Counted from the stretch's first letter, positions 9,796 through 18,845 are shown. The stretch is DNA of 64,000 nucleotides from Enemella dayhoffiae (GCF_002250625.1 NZ_NMVQ01000009.1:1-64000); one strand, 5' to 3'. Program-made: numbers and translations. The notes: generated by a model from the sequence alone, not told the origin.

Positions 9796-11033
9796 CGGGA
9801 GCGCGGGGTGGGTCCGCGGCCCGGGCCGCCCACCCACCCCTCGAGCTGGCGGACCGCGCGGCCGCAACCGTCCTCGTCCCGGACCCGGTGGGCGAGCCGG
9901 GCCGCGCGGATGGCCGGGGCCGGGGCGAGAGCCTCCTCGATCAGCCTGCTCAGGACACGCGTCGACGCGAGGGCCCGGCGGTTCGAAGCGGTGGCCACCC
10001 CCAACGCGCGCAGGCGCCAACCCCAATAGAACTGATCGGCCAGGTGGGGCACCACGACGGAGGGGACGCCGGCGCGTACGACGCTGCCCGTCGTCCCGGC
10101 GCCACCGTGATGGACGGCGAGGCGTACGTGGCGCAGCAACTCGTCGTGCGGCTCATCACCGACGCACAGCAGTCGCGGGTGGGGTCGGCCGCGGACGCCG
10201 CCGACCTGGACGACCGCGCGTACCCCGACGCGCTCGCAGGCGGCGCCCAGCCGCTCCAGCCACGTGGTCGGATCGCCCTGGTGCATCGAACCGAACCCGG
10301 CGTAGATCCAGTCCCCACCATCTGCCAATGCACTGGACACCTCCGTGGACAACGTCGACGGGCCGGCCGCGGCGGTCCACCACCCCGTGGCGATCCCCGC
10401 CTTGGGCGGGCTCGGGAGGATGAGCGGGCTGAACGCGTACAGCGAGCCGGCGGTCGCGGTCGTCAGCCCCACCGGGTGTCGGGCGACCAGGTGCAGTCGA
10501 CCACGCTCCCACCACCCGTCGAGTCCGCCGAGATAGGGCTCGACACGGCGCAACGCGCCCCGCGCGAGGCGCCGCGCGGGAGCGGGCACGAGCCATCCGT
10601 AGGGCAACAGCGGCATCGGGCCGCCGAGGCCCGGGTATTCCGGCCACATGTGCGCCCGGACGACCGGGACCGCCTGCCGGATGGCCTCGTCGACCGCCGC
10701 GATGGCGAAGGTCGAGGCGACGAGCACGTCGGCACCCGCCAGGGCCTCCCGGGTCGGTTCCATCGCGGAGTGGACGAACTGCGCGAACAGGTCACGGGTC
10801 CGGTTGAGCTTGCGCGGATCGACCCGGCGCACCGCGTGCGCGGCCGGACCGGCCATCAGCGAGGCCGGGTCACTCGGTACGGGGATGACGGGCAGTGCCG
10901 GCTCCGCCAACGTGGCGAGCGACTCGTGGGTCACCAGGGTCGCCTCGTGCCCCTCGGACACCAGGCGCCCGGCCAGGTGCGCGAACGGCGCCACATCGCC
11001 TCGGCTGCCGATGGCCGCGACCACCACCTTCAC
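9792..11033 (-). CDS. GT1-family glycosyltransferase (UGT/sterol-glucosyltransferase type)
   Basis: The product (413 residues) has a GT-B fold. The N-terminal domain opens with VVVAAIGSRGDVAPFAHLA, the glycine-rich start of family 28/MGT-like transferases. The C-terminal domain carries the donor-binding motif HHGGAGTTGSVVRAGVPSVVVPHLADQFYW (split here as HHGGAGTTGSV, about 310-320, and VVVPHLADQFYWG). Such enzymes glycosylate lipids, carotenoids or secondary metabolites using nucleotide sugars. GTG at 11033 fits the family start. It is translationally coupled to the GT39 gene, so the pair may build one glycolipid or wall glycan: cytoplasmic transfer first, then external extension. Confidence 0.8.
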   Translation of the reverse strand: MKVVVAAIGSRGDVAPFAHLAGRLVSEGHEATLVTHESLATLAEPALPVIPVPSDPASLMAGPAAHAVRRVDPRKLNRTRDLFAQFVHSAMEPTREALAGADVLVASTFAIAAVDEAIRQAVPVVRAHMWPEYPGLGGPMPLLPYGWLVPAPARRLARGALRRVEPYLGGLDGWWERGRLHLVARHPVGLTTATAGSLYAFSPLILPSPPKAGIATGWWTAAAGPSTLSTEVSSALADGGDWIYAGFGSMHQGDPTTWLERLGAACERVGVRAVVQVGGVRGRPHPRLLCVGDEPHDELLRHVRLAVHHGGAGTTGSVVRAGVPSVVVPHLADQFYWGWRLRALGVATASNRRALASTRVLSRLIEEALAPAPAIRAARLAHRVRDEDGCGRAVRQLEGWVGGPGRGPTPRSR

Positions 11034-11174
11034 GCGCGCAACTCGGTCCCGGACCGGGGTCGTCCGGTCCGGGGTGCGCAGCTGGGCGAACGTGGCATGG
11101 ATCGGCCCTCCCGGGGGTCTTGCGCAGATTACCAGCGGCCGCCACGCAGCCTCCGCAGCCACTAGATTGACCCG

Positions 11175-11702
11175 GTGCCTGAGCTGAACATCCGGGACGC
11201 CCGCGCGAGCGACGCCGCGGCGATCGCCGCGACCTACGCCCCCTACACCACCGAGACCGCGATCACCTTCGAGGACCGCCCCTGCCCGCCGCAGGAGATG
11301 GCCGAACGGATCGCGGCGGCCCAGCAGGCCCACGCCTTCCTGGTCGCCGAGCTGGACGGGCAGATCCTCGGGCACGCCTACGCCGGGCCGTTCCGCGGGC
11401 GGTTCGCCTGGCAGTGGTCGACCGAGGTGAGCGTCTATCTGCGGCGCGGGCTGCGGCGTGCCGGGGCGGGAAAGGCGTTGTACGCCGCCCTGCTGCAGCG
11501 ACTGACCGAGCGCGGCTATGTGGTCGCGATCGCCTCGATCGCCCTGCCCAACGAGGCCAGCATCGGGCTGCACCGACACTTCGGCTTCACCGACCTCGGT
11601 GTCGCCGAGATGGCCGGCTGGAAACTGGGTCGCTGGCACGACGTGCTGTTCCTGCAGAAGCGGCTCACCGAGGGGTACGCCGACCCGGAGCCGCCGCGCT
11701 GA
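11175..11702 (+). CDS. GNAT N-acetyltransferase, phosphinothricin-acetyltransferase-like
   Basis: The 175-residue product matches the PAT/Bar-like branch of the GNAT superfamily, which moves acetyl from acetyl-CoA to amino groups of small molecules or amino-acid analogues. Visible features are the N-terminal IRDARASDAAAIAATYAPYTTETAITFE, the strand pair STEVSVYLRRGLRRAGAGKALYAALL with the CoA pyrophosphate loop (RRAGAGKAL, about 95-103), and the C-terminal LHRHFGFTDLGVAEMAGWKLGRWHDV. (Each string is quoted only in part: IRDARASDAAAI; STEVSVYLRRG; HFGFTDLG.) TAGATT at 11163-11168 stands six bases before GTG 11175, a leaderless arrangement. True substrate unknown. Confidence 0.8.
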   Translation: MPELNIRDARASDAAAIAATYAPYTTETAITFEDRPCPPQEMAERIAAAQQAHAFLVAELDGQILGHAYAGPFRGRFAWQWSTEVSVYLRRGLRRAGAGKALYAALLQRLTERGYVVAIASIALPNEASIGLHRHFGFTDLGVAEMAGWKLGRWHDVLFLQKRLTEGYADPEPPR

Positions 11703-11711
11703 GCTGCTCGG

Positions 11712-12593
11712 TCAGGGCAACGCGTATTCCTTGCCGCGTCGGACCACCAGACCGTCGGTCAGCAGCGAGGCCAGTGCGCGGTCGCGCTGCACCGGGTCGT
11801 CCCAGACCAGGTCGAGGCGGGCGGCGGCCACCGGTTCCTCGCTGGCCCGCAGCACCTCCAGCAGCCGGCCCCGCACCTGCCGGTCGGTGCCGGCGTACGC
11901 CTGCCCGCGGCGGGGCGGGCCGGAGTGGGGCGGGCGTCCGGCGGTGACCCAGGCGCAGTCGGCGAGGATCGGGCAGTCCACGCAGCGCGGGGTGGCCGCG
12001 GTACAGACCAGTGCCCCGAGCTCCATCGCGGCGGCGGACCAGCGGGCGGCACCCTCGGGCGGCCAGACCTCGGCCGCGAGCCGGCGTTCGGCGGCGGTCG
12101 GGGAGTTCGCCTGGAACTCGACGCCGCCGACCGCCCGGGCCAGCACGCGGCGCACGTTGGTGTCCAGCACGACTTCGTCGCCGCCGAAGGCGAACGCCGA
12201 GACGGCCGCAGCGGTATAGGCGCCCACTCCGGGCAGCGCCAGCAGCGCGTCGTGGTCGGCGGGGATCTGCCCATCGTGCCGCTCCACGATCGCGACGGCC
12301 GCGGCGTGCAGGCGCAGGGCCCGACGCGGGTAACCCAGGCGGCCCCACATCCGCACCGCCTCCCCCGGCGGGTCAGCGGCCAGGGTTGCCGGGCTGGGCC
12401 AGCGCTGCAGCCACTGCGCCCACGGCTCGAGCACCCGCGAGACCGGAGTCTGCTGCAGCATGAACTCACTGACGAGTACGCCCCAGGGCCCCGCCTCGGG
12501 CCGCCGCCACGGCAGGTCCCGGGCGTGCTCGCCGAACCAGTCGACGACAGCCGTCACCAGTTCGGCGTGCCGGTTCTCCAGGCGCTCGGGCAT
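11712..12593 (-). CDS. mutY: Adenine DNA glycosylase MutY
   Basis: MutY removes adenine mispaired with 8-oxoguanine in base excision repair. The 293-residue product has the catalytic Glu in SEFMLQQTPV (about 42-51), the helix-hairpin-helix LPGVGAYTAAAV (about 113-124), the catalytic Asp in VLDTNVRRVLAR (about 138), and four cysteines spaced C-X6-C-X2-C-X5-C (about 196-212) for the iron-sulfur cluster. The C-terminal MutT-like domain is short or absent, as in many actinobacteria. ATG at 12593 is preceded by TATTCT seven bases upstream on the coding strand, suggesting a leaderless mRNA. It converges on the GNAT gene with nine bases between stops. Confidence 0.93.
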   Translation of the reverse strand: MPERLENRHAELVTAVVDWFGEHARDLPWRRPEAGPWGVLVSEFMLQQTPVSRVLEPWAQWLQRWPSPATLAADPPGEAVRMWGRLGYPRRALRLHAAAVAIVERHDGQIPADHDALLALPGVGAYTAAAVSAFAFGGDEVVLDTNVRRVLARAVGGVEFQANSPTAAERRLAAEVWPPEGAARWSAAAMELGALVCTAATPRCVDCPILADCAWVTAGRPPHSGPPRRGQAYAGTDRQVRGRLLEVLRASEEPVAAARLDLVWDDPVQRDRALASLLTDGLVVRRGKEYALP

Positions 12594-12657
12594 GCGCCCG
12601 AGAATAGTGCCGCCCCACCTCCGCGTGGCTGGCCCGCCAGCTGGTGGCTCCGCGCGA

Positions 12658-12720
12658 TGCACTTTTGATCGCGTGGGAGCTCAAGGCGGGGTTTGATCGC
12701 GTGGGGAGATCAAGAGTGCA
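12658..12720. repeat. Two-unit hairpin repeat bounded by TGCACT/AGTGCA
   Basis: Between the boundaries TGCACT (12658-12663) and AGTGCA (12715-12720) lie two hairpin units starting TTGATCGCGTGGG at 12665 and 12693, 28 bases apart. The second unit has perfect TTGATC/GATCAA arms around a 9-base loop; the first has TTGA/TCAA with the inner arm altered. The linker is GGCGGGGT. The same architecture occurs in the larger arrays at 38063-38257. It sits between the divergent mutY and membrane-protein genes. Confidence 0.75.
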
Positions 12721-12830
12721 CAGCCGGGGACGGGCACCGCAGGGGGAGGGCCGGGTGGATCTTGATCAATCCGTTACCCGCTGGGCGAGCCTTCGCCGTC
12801 TGACGGGTTGGGAAAACTACGCTCCGTGCC

Positions 12831-13625
12831 ATGGGCGGACTTGTGCATCCGATCGGCCCCGAGAGTACGCAGACGTACTGGCTGCGCCGGGCAGCGGTGC
12901 TGGCTGTCCTGGTGGCTCTGCTGGTCGGCGTCGGATTCATGGTCAGTGGGCTGAGTCAGGCCAGGGGGAACGAGGAGCCCGCCGCCCCACCCGCCGCGGC
13001 GACCGAGCCCCCGGCAGCCCCAGCCCCGGCCCCGGCATCACCCCCGGAGCCCGAGGCACCGACCACGCCGACCACACCGACCAGTTCGGTCACGCCGAGC
13101 GTCACCGCCACGCCGGCCCAGACCCCCGCCCCCACGCAAACCCCCGCCCCCGCTCCGAGCCGGGCGCCCGCGACCTTCCAGGCGCCGGCACCCGCGCCCG
13201 TGCCGCCACCCGCGCCGGCGCCGACGACCGGTGAGCCGGAGTGGTGCGACCCGGCCGGACTGCGGGTCGCCGTCGACGGGCCGCGTCAGGTGACAGCCCA
13301 CGTGCCGACGTCGTTCCGGGTCTCCATCGTCAACGGCACCGGTCGCCGCTGCCGGCTCGAGGTCACCGAACGCACCTTCGAGTTGAAGGTCTATTCGGGT
13401 ACCGACCGGATCTGGTCCACCCTCGACTGCGTGATCGGGATGCCGCCCAAGAAGGTCCTGCTCGACCCCGATCGGGACCTCAGCTGGCAGCAGGAGTGGT
13501 TGTCCAACCGTTCGGTCGGCCAGTGCCGCAAGGGCAGCGAACCGATGAACTCGGGCACCTACGTCGCCACCGCGCAGGTGCAGGGCGCCCGCCCGGTCCA
13601 GTTGGTGATGCAGCTGCAGGGCTGA
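12831..13625 (+). CDS. Membrane-anchored protein with Pro-rich stalk and C-terminal BsuPI-like domain
   Basis: The 264-residue product has a short cytoplasmic N-terminus, one membrane helix (about 23-45), a Pro/Ala/Thr/Glu-rich stalk (about 48-138) and a soluble C-terminal domain (about 140-264) with paired cysteines (EWCDPAG, RRCRLEV, TLDCVIG, GQCRKGS). Strand and Trp positions resemble the BsuPI immunoglobulin-like fold; that assignment is tentative. It occupies the place of M. tuberculosis Rv3587c beside disA and radA. ATG 12831 is preceded by TACGCT (12818-12823), seven bases upstream. It probably acts at the cell surface; the binding partner is unknown. Confidence 0.75.
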   Translation: MGGLVHPIGPESTQTYWLRRAAVLAVLVALLVGVGFMVSGLSQARGNEEPAAPPAAATEPPAAPAPAPASPPEPEAPTTPTTPTSSVTPSVTATPAQTPAPTQTPAPAPSRAPATFQAPAPAPVPPPAPAPTTGEPEWCDPAGLRVAVDGPRQVTAHVPTSFRVSIVNGTGRRCRLEVTERTFELKVYSGTDRIWSTLDCVIGMPPKKVLLDPDRDLSWQQEWLSNRSVGQCRKGSEPMNSGTYVATAQVQGARPVQLVMQLQG

Positions 13626-13639
13626 GCCGCCCGCAGGCT

Positions 13640-13673
13640 TCGACAGGCTCAGCCGGCGTCGACAGGCTCAGCC
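13640..13673. repeat. Tandem pair of the 15-bp repeat TCGACAGGCTCAGCC
   Basis: TCGACAGGCTCAGCC occurs at 13640-13654 and again at 13659-13673, separated by four bases, at the junction of two convergent genes. The second copy contains the disA stop codon (complement of 13668-13670). Near-identical sequences are, to my knowledge, common dispersed intergenic repeats in actinobacterial genomes. Confidence 0.7.
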
Positions 13674-14723
13674 CAGCGGGTCGCTGGTGTACGCCGCCTC
13701 GGCCAGCCGGGTGAGGCTGTCCCGGATCATCCGGGCGCGGCTCTCGCCGACCCCCTCGACCAGCTGCAGTTCGGCGCTGCTCGCGCCGAACAGCTGCTGC
13801 AGGTTGCCGAACTGCTCGACCAGTCGCGCCGTCACTGCGGCGGGCAACCGGTTGATGCTCGCCAGCTGCCGATAGCCGCGCGCCGACACCCGCGACTCCA
13901 GGTGATCGGTGAACCCGATCGCCCGGGCCACCACCGAGGCGTCGACCAGCTCGGCGTCCGACAGCTCGGGCAGGTGGTCGAACCCGAACGGGGCGTTGTC
14001 GTCGGGGCGATAGTCCTGGGCCAGCAGTTCGGGCAGGTCGGCCAACCCGATGTTCACCTCCAGCAACTGCAGCTCCAGCAGCCGACCGTCGGTGCCCAGC
14101 TCGTTGACGTAACCACCGGTCTCCTCCGCGAGTCGGCGTACCATCTCCAACCGCTGGGCGACGATGACCAGGTCGCGCACGGTGACCTGATCCTGCACCT
14201 CCATCCCGGAAAGCCGGTTCAGCACCTGCAGCAGCCGCTCCTTGTATCGCTCCAGCGTCTGCAGGGCCAGGTGGGCGCGGCTGAGGATCGCCTCGGAGTT
14301 CTCGACCAGCGTGCGGGTGTGCCGCAGGAACAGCTGGATGGTGTTCATCGACGCCGACACCGTCACCACCGCCAGCCCGGTCTGCTGGGCGAGCCGGTCA
14401 GCGGTCCGGTGCCGGGTCCCCGTTTCGACGGTCGGCAGGGTCGGATCCGGCGACAGGTGTACGCCGGCGGCGACGATCTGCTCGGCGTCCGCGGACAGCA
14501 CGATCGCACCATCCATCTTGGCGAGCTCGCGCAGCGCAGTCGCGGTGAAGGGCACGTCGATCCGAAAGCCGCCGGTGGACATCTCCTCCACCTGGCGATT
14601 GGTGCCGAGCACCACCAGGGCGCCGGTACGACCGCGCAGGATCCGCTCCAGCCCCTCCCGAAGCGGGGTGCCCGGCGCCATCAGGGCGCGATAGCGACGG
14701 ATCCGGGCGGGGGTGTCGGGCAC
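13668..14723 (-). CDS. disA: Diadenylate cyclase DisA, DNA-integrity scanning protein
   Basis: DisA condenses two ATP into cyclic di-AMP and binds branched DNA. The 351-residue product has the N-terminal DAC domain with the catalytic DGA motif (KMDGAIVLS, about 69-77) and the RHR motif (GTRHRTADR, about 102-110), a helical linker (about 150-290), and a C-terminal helix-hairpin-helix DNA-binding domain (LVEGVGESRARMIRDSL, about 319-335). GTG at 14723 follows GAGGAG with normal spacing. It lies downstream of radA on the same strand, the standard actinobacterial pair; in other bacteria RadA inhibits DisA. The 3' end is formed by a repeat. Confidence 0.95.
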   Translation of the reverse strand: MPDTPARIRRYRALMAPGTPLREGLERILRGRTGALVVLGTNRQVEEMSTGGFRIDVPFTATALRELAKMDGAIVLSADAEQIVAAGVHLSPDPTLPTVETGTRHRTADRLAQQTGLAVVTVSASMNTIQLFLRHTRTLVENSEAILSRAHLALQTLERYKERLLQVLNRLSGMEVQDQVTVRDLVIVAQRLEMVRRLAEETGGYVNELGTDGRLLELQLLEVNIGLADLPELLAQDYRPDDNAPFGFDHLPELSDAELVDASVVARAIGFTDHLESRVSARGYRQLASINRLPAAVTARLVEQFGNLQQLFGASSAELQLVEGVGESRARMIRDSLTRLAEAAYTSDPLG

Positions 14724-14804
14724 GGGGTCTCCTCGTCTGGGTCGGCTCGTCTGGTCGGTCCGGGCAATCCTAGGGTCCGCTTTGTGGTGGCGACTGTGGT
14801 CCGG

Positions 14805-16229
14805 TCAGCGGGCGTTGCCGGGCTCGCGTCGGACGTTCACCACATTCTGGTTGAGCGCCTGGAACAGCGCCTCGCGCAGGGTGGCCACCTCGATCACCCG
14901 CATCCCGCTGGTCGCCCGCGGTTTCGGTCTGGCACCCCGTTCGGTGGGCACGATCGCGGTGTTGAAGCCGAGCCGGCCGGCCTCGGCGATCCGCCGATCC
15001 AGCCCCGGCACCCGCCGCAGCTCCCCGGCCAGGCCCACCTCGCCGATGGCGACCAGCCGGCGGTCGTCGGATGGGCCGGTCGCGGTCTGGTTGCGGGCCG
15101 CCGAGGCGATCGCGATCGCCACGGCCAGGTCGATCCCCGGGTCCAGCACCCGGGCGCCGCCGACGGTGGAGGCGTACACGTCGTGGTTGAGCACCTTGAC
15201 CTGCGCGCGTCGGTGCAGCACCGCGGTGAGCATGGTGACCCGCGAGTTCTCCAGGCCGTGGGTGATCAGCCGCGGCTTCTGCTGCACGTTGGGCACCACC
15301 AGCGCCTGCACCTCGGCCAGCAGCGGCCGGCGGCCCTCCATGATCACCGAGACGCACGTGCCCGAGACGGGCTCGGCGTGGGAGGAGGTGAACAGCCCCG
15401 ACGGGTCGGGCACCTCGACGATCCCCTCCCCGGCCATCTCGAAGCAGCCGACCTCGTCGGCCGGCCCGAACCGGTTCTTGGCCGCCCGCACCATCCGGAA
15501 ACCGGAGTGCCGGTCGCCCTCGAAGTTGAGCACCACGTCGACCAGGTGCTCCATCGTCCGCGGTCCGGCGATCGCCCCGTCCTTGGTGACGTGGCCGACG
15601 ATCACCACGGCCATCCCGATCCGCTTGGCCACCCGGACCAGGGCGGCCGTCGTCTCGCGGACCTGGCTCACCCCACCGGGGGAGCCGTCGGCCTCGGTGG
15701 TGCTGACGGTCTGCACCGAGTCGAGCACCATCAGCGACGGGTCCAACTGTTCGATGTGGCCGAGGATCGTCCCAAGGTCGGATTCGGCGGCGAAGTAGAG
15801 ATCATCGGCCAGTGCCCGGGTCCGGTCGGCGCGCAGCCGCACCTGGGCCGCGGACTCCTCGCCGGACACATAGAGCGTACGCCGCCCGGCGCGCGCCCAG
15901 CGCGCGGCGACCTCCAGCAGCAGGGTCGACTTGCCCACCCCGGGCTCACCGGCCAGCAGCACGACCGCGCCCGGCACCAGGCCGCCACCGAGCACCCGGT
16001 CGAGCTCGGCGACCCTGGTCAGCGAGCGGTCGGCGGCCCGGGCGCTGACCTCGGCGATCGGCACCGCCCGGGTGGTCGGCGCGGACGTGCGCACCTCGGC
16101 GACCTTTGGTGCGCCCTGCTCGACCACCGACCCCCAGGTCTGGCACTCCCCGCAGCGGCCGACCCAGCGCAGCGAGGTCCAACCGCACTCGGTGCAGTGG
16201 TACGCGGGTTTCGTCGATGCCTTTGCCAC
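14805..16229 (-). CDS. radA: DNA repair protein RadA
   Basis: RadA is a RecA-related ATPase that promotes branch migration in recombination. The 474-residue product has a C4 zinc finger (YHCTECGWTSLRWVGRCGEC, about 9-28), Walker A GEPGVGKST (about 94-102), the diagnostic KNRFGPADEVG motif (about 255-265), and a C-terminal Lon-like domain (about 290-450). GTG at 16229 is preceded by TAGCAT seven bases upstream on the coding strand, suggesting leaderless transcription. Eighty-one bases separate its stop from the disA start. Length and motifs are normal. Confidence 0.95.
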   Translation of the reverse strand: MAKASTKPAYHCTECGWTSLRWVGRCGECQTWGSVVEQGAPKVAEVRTSAPTTRAVPIAEVSARAADRSLTRVAELDRVLGGGLVPGAVVLLAGEPGVGKSTLLLEVAARWARAGRRTLYVSGEESAAQVRLRADRTRALADDLYFAAESDLGTILGHIEQLDPSLMVLDSVQTVSTTEADGSPGGVSQVRETTAALVRVAKRIGMAVVIVGHVTKDGAIAGPRTMEHLVDVVLNFEGDRHSGFRMVRAAKNRFGPADEVGCFEMAGEGIVEVPDPSGLFTSSHAEPVSGTCVSVIMEGRRPLLAEVQALVVPNVQQKPRLITHGLENSRVTMLTAVLHRRAQVKVLNHDVYASTVGGARVLDPGIDLAVAIAIASAARNQTATGPSDDRRLVAIGEVGLAGELRRVPGLDRRIAEAGRLGFNTAIVPTERGARPKPRATSGMRVIEVATLREALFQALNQNVVNVRREPGNAR

Positions 16230-16250
16230 GCCTCAGATGCTATGCGCCGG

Positions 16251-16267
16251 GACCGACAGGCTCGGTC
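16251..16267 (-). terminator. Short hairpin after the aminotransferase gene
   Basis: GACCGA (16251-16256) and TCGGTC (16262-16267) form a perfect 6-bp stem with a 5-base loop, 7 bases beyond the stop of the minus-strand aminotransferase and just before radA. It could end the upstream transcript. The stem is short and there is no U-run, so support is modest. Confidence 0.35.
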
Positions 16268-16273
16268 ATCGGT

Positions 16274-17371
16274 TCAGCGGGGGAGGGCGCGTGCCAGCTC
16301 GAGCACCCGGTCGTTGGCCTCGGGGGTGCCGATGCTGATCCGTACCCCGTCGCTGGGTTCGCCGGCGGCGTACGCCCGCCCGGAGACCCCGTTGCTGGCG
16401 AAGTGCTCGGCCCACTCGCCGGTACGTTCGCCAGCCGGCAACCAGAAGAAGTTGCCCTGGCTCTGCGGCACCCGGAATCCCAGCTCCAGCAGGGAATCCA
16501 CCACCCGCTCCCGCTCGGCGACCAGCTCGCGAACCCGTTCCAGCAACGGCCCCGCTGCCTGCACCGACGCCACCACCGCGGCCTGCGCCGGCAGCGAGAC
16601 GCCGAACGGCAGCGAGGCCCCGCGCAGTGCAGCGGCGACCCGTTCGTGGGCGACGGCGTACCCGACCCGGAAGCCGGCAAGTCCGTAGGCCTTGGAGAAG
16701 GTGCGCAGCACCATCACGTTGGGCCGTTCGGCCCACACCTCGAGCCCGCGGGTTGCCCGCGGGTCGGTGACGAACTCGACGTAGGCCTCATCGACGATCA
16801 CCAGCACGTCCGCGGGAACGCTGTCCACGAAGGAAACCAGCTCGTCGTGCTCGATCGTCGGCCCGGTCGGGTTGTTCGGGGTGCAGAGCAGCACCGCCCG
16901 GGTCCGCGGGCCGATCGCGGCCCGCATCGCGGCCAGGTCGTGGGTGGTGTCGGGGCGCAGCGGCACCGGTACCCCGCGGGCGCCGGTCAGCTGGACCCCG
17001 ATCGGGTACGCCTCGAAGCTGCGCCAGGCGTACACGACCTCGTCGCCCGGATCGCAGACCGCCTGCAGGGCGTGGAAGAGCACCGCCACCGAACCGGTGC
17101 CGAAGGCGAGGTGCTCGGTGCTGACACCCCCGCCGAGCATCGCCGCCACGGCCTCACCGACACCGAGGTTGCCGGCGTCGGGATAGCGGTTCATCTCCGC
17201 ACAGGACGCCTGCACCGCCTCCAGCACGCCGGGCAGCGGCGGGAACGGGTTCTCGTTGCTGGACAGCTTGTACGCCCGGCCATCCGGTCCGGGCCGGGCC
17301 GGACGGCCGGGGCGATAGGCGGGCAGCGCCTCGATGCACTCTCGGAGGCGGACGCGGGGGGCCTCCGCCAT
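16274..17371 (-). CDS. Histidinol-phosphate / aromatic aminotransferase (HisC family)
   Basis: PLP-dependent fold-type I aminotransferase of 365 residues. Motifs include KLSSNENPFPPLPGV (about 27-41), CTPNNPTGP (about 172-180), VIVDEAYVEF (about 200-209) with the PLP-binding Asp and Tyr, and the Schiff-base lysine in RTFSKAYGLAGFRVGY (about 228-243). No other histidine genes are nearby, so it may be the HisC2/Pat type acting on aromatic keto acids rather than the histidine-pathway enzyme. ATG at 17371 overlaps the stop of the VOC gene (ATGA), which shows translational coupling; the longer frame is a shadow. Confidence 0.85.
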   Translation of the reverse strand: MAEAPRVRLRECIEALPAYRPGRPARPGPDGRAYKLSSNENPFPPLPGVLEAVQASCAEMNRYPDAGNLGVGEAVAAMLGGGVSTEHLAFGTGSVAVLFHALQAVCDPGDEVVYAWRSFEAYPIGVQLTGARGVPVPLRPDTTHDLAAMRAAIGPRTRAVLLCTPNNPTGPTIEHDELVSFVDSVPADVLVIVDEAYVEFVTDPRATRGLEVWAERPNVMVLRTFSKAYGLAGFRVGYAVAHERVAAALRGASLPFGVSLPAQAAVVASVQAAGPLLERVRELVAERERVVDSLLELGFRVPQSQGNFFWLPAGERTGEWAEHFASNGVSGRAYAAGEPSDGVRISIGTPEANDRVLELARALPR

Positions 17372-18006
17372 CAGACGCGGATCTTGCCGGAGTCGGTGCG
17401 GAAGTGCGCGGCGACGATCCCGGGCTGCCCGTTGGGGGCGATCCACTCGATCTCGAAGTTGCCGAGCAGGTCCTCGCAGCGCCCGCCGATCCACTCCTCG
17501 ACCCGCGCCTTGTCCCCGGCCAGCTCGAGGCGGATCAGCTCCACCCGCCCGTCCAACGCCTTCGGGCGTACGGATTCCTCGGAGATCCACTTCAGGAAGA
17601 AGGGCACCTGCGGGTCGGCCATCAACCCCTTCACACCGATCTGCTTCCACTCCAGCAGCCGCCCGTCGGGAAAGTGCCGGGAACCGTCCACGGCCTCCCG
17701 GCCCAGCCGCTCCTCGTAGGGGGCGAGGTCATCCACCGACAGCACCCAGCCCAGCCAGCCGCCACCGGCCTCGGAGCGGGCCCGCACCACCTGCCCGAAC
17801 GGGGCCTTCTCGGCCACCGGGTGCTCCAGCACCTCGACGATCTCCACATAGCGGTCGTCGGCCAGCGGGATCAACCGGTTCCGGGTGCCGAACCGTGGAT
17901 GGAAGCCGCCATCCCGGGACTGCTCACCGAGAACCTTGCTGAGCCGTTCAGCGGTGGCCTGGAGGCCTTCCGGGCCGGCGGCGAAGACGAGATGGTCGAC
18001 GTGCAT
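17371..18006 (-). CDS. Glyoxalase-like (VOC superfamily) protein
   Basis: The 211-residue product starts [14 protein letters not shown], the first metal-binding beta strand of a vicinal-oxygen-chelate fold; further elements are [12 protein letters not shown] (about 60-71) with a Glu at the usual metal position. This resembles the Glyoxalase_3 family of unknown substrate. I favour ATG 18006 over ATG 18015 because family members begin at this strand and because CACAAT (complement of 18014-18019) stands seven bases upstream, like the leaderless promoters elsewhere in the window. It is coupled to the aminotransferase downstream. Function unassigned. Confidence 0.7.
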   Translation of the reverse strand: MHVDHLVFAAGPEGLQATAERLSKVLGEQSRDGGFHPRFGTRNRLIPLADDRYVEIVEVLEHPVAEKAPFGQVVRARSEAGGGWLGWVLSVDDLAPYEERLGREAVDGSRHFPDGRLLEWKQIGVKGLMADPQVPFFLKWISEESVRPKALDGRVELIRLELAGDKARVEEWIGGRCEDLLGNFEIEWIAPNGQPGIVAAHFRTDSGKIRV

Positions 18007-18077
18007 GGTGCCCATTGTGGCCCCCGTGCCCTCGACCGAACGAATCGGGTCCGGTTCCGGGGCAGGAACGCGACAGA

Positions 18078-18845
18078 TCACCGCGATCTGCTGGCGGGAT
18101 GCCCGGTCCGCCCACCAGCAACCTCGAAGTCTTCGCAGAACCCAACCAGCAGGGCATATGCGGCCGGACCCATCAGCTCGGTCAACTCGGCGGCGTTGCC
18201 GCGATAGACCGGTTCGTCGGCGGTGTGCGCCTCGGTGTTGGAGGTGCAGTACCAGTCCAGGTCGTGCCCGCCCGGCCCCCAACCCGCCCGCACGTATTCA
18301 CCGATCGTCACCTCGGTGTAGCTCGAGTCGTCGGCGCGGGTCACCGTCCGGTACTGCCGCCGCAACGGCAGCTGCCAGCACACATCCGGCTTGGTCTGCA
18401 CGAAATCCCGGCCCTCACGAAGCGCCAGCGAGTGCAGCGCGCAGCCCTCGCCGCCGGGGAATCCGGGCCGATTCAAGAAGATGCAGGCACCGTCCACGAC
18501 CCGGGTCTTGCGGGCCGGAGCCTCCCCCTCGCCGGCGTCCTCCTCCTCGACCCAGCCGCCGTCGCGGGCGGCCGCCTTGTGCTGCCAGTAGGGCTTTTTG
18601 AGCCGTTTCACGGCCTTGGCCACCCGCGCCTCGTCGTCGGCGTCGGAGAAGTGCGCGCCCAGGGTGCAGCAACCGTCGTCGGGACGGTCGGCATAGATCC
18701 CGCGGCAGCCGTTGCCGAAGATGCACTGCCACCGCGAGGTGAGCCAGGTCAGGTCGCAACGGAACACCTGGTCCGCATCGGCGGGGTCGGCGAACTCCAC
18801 ATAGGACCGGGGAAAGTCGAGCAGGATCTCGGGCACGGCGTGCAC
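18078..18845 (-). CDS. Cysteine-rich conserved protein (DUF3109/YkgJ-like), Rv0495c position
   Basis: The 255-residue product has about nine cysteines in clusters: [35 protein letters not shown] and DVCWQLP. The pattern CIFGNGC...CC...C...GC...C resembles families thought to bind a metal or iron-sulfur centre (YkgJ/DUF3109), but that is inference. No membrane segment is seen. GTG at 18845 has GAGGAG four bases upstream; GTG 18836 is the alternative. It is divergent from the ppx-like gene, the same arrangement as Rv0495c and Rv0496 in M. tuberculosis. Function unknown. Confidence 0.75.
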   Translation of the reverse strand: MHAVPEILLDFPRSYVEFADPADADQVFRCDLTWLTSRWQCIFGNGCRGIYADRPDDGCCTLGAHFSDADDEARVAKAVKRLKKPYWQHKAAARDGGWVEEEDAGEGEAPARKTRVVDGACIFLNRPGFPGGEGCALHSLALREGRDFVQTKPDVCWQLPLRRQYRTVTRADDSSYTEVTIGEYVRAGWGPGGHDLDWYCTSNTEAHTADEPVYRGNAAELTELMGPAAYALLVGFCEDFEVAGGRTGHPASRSR

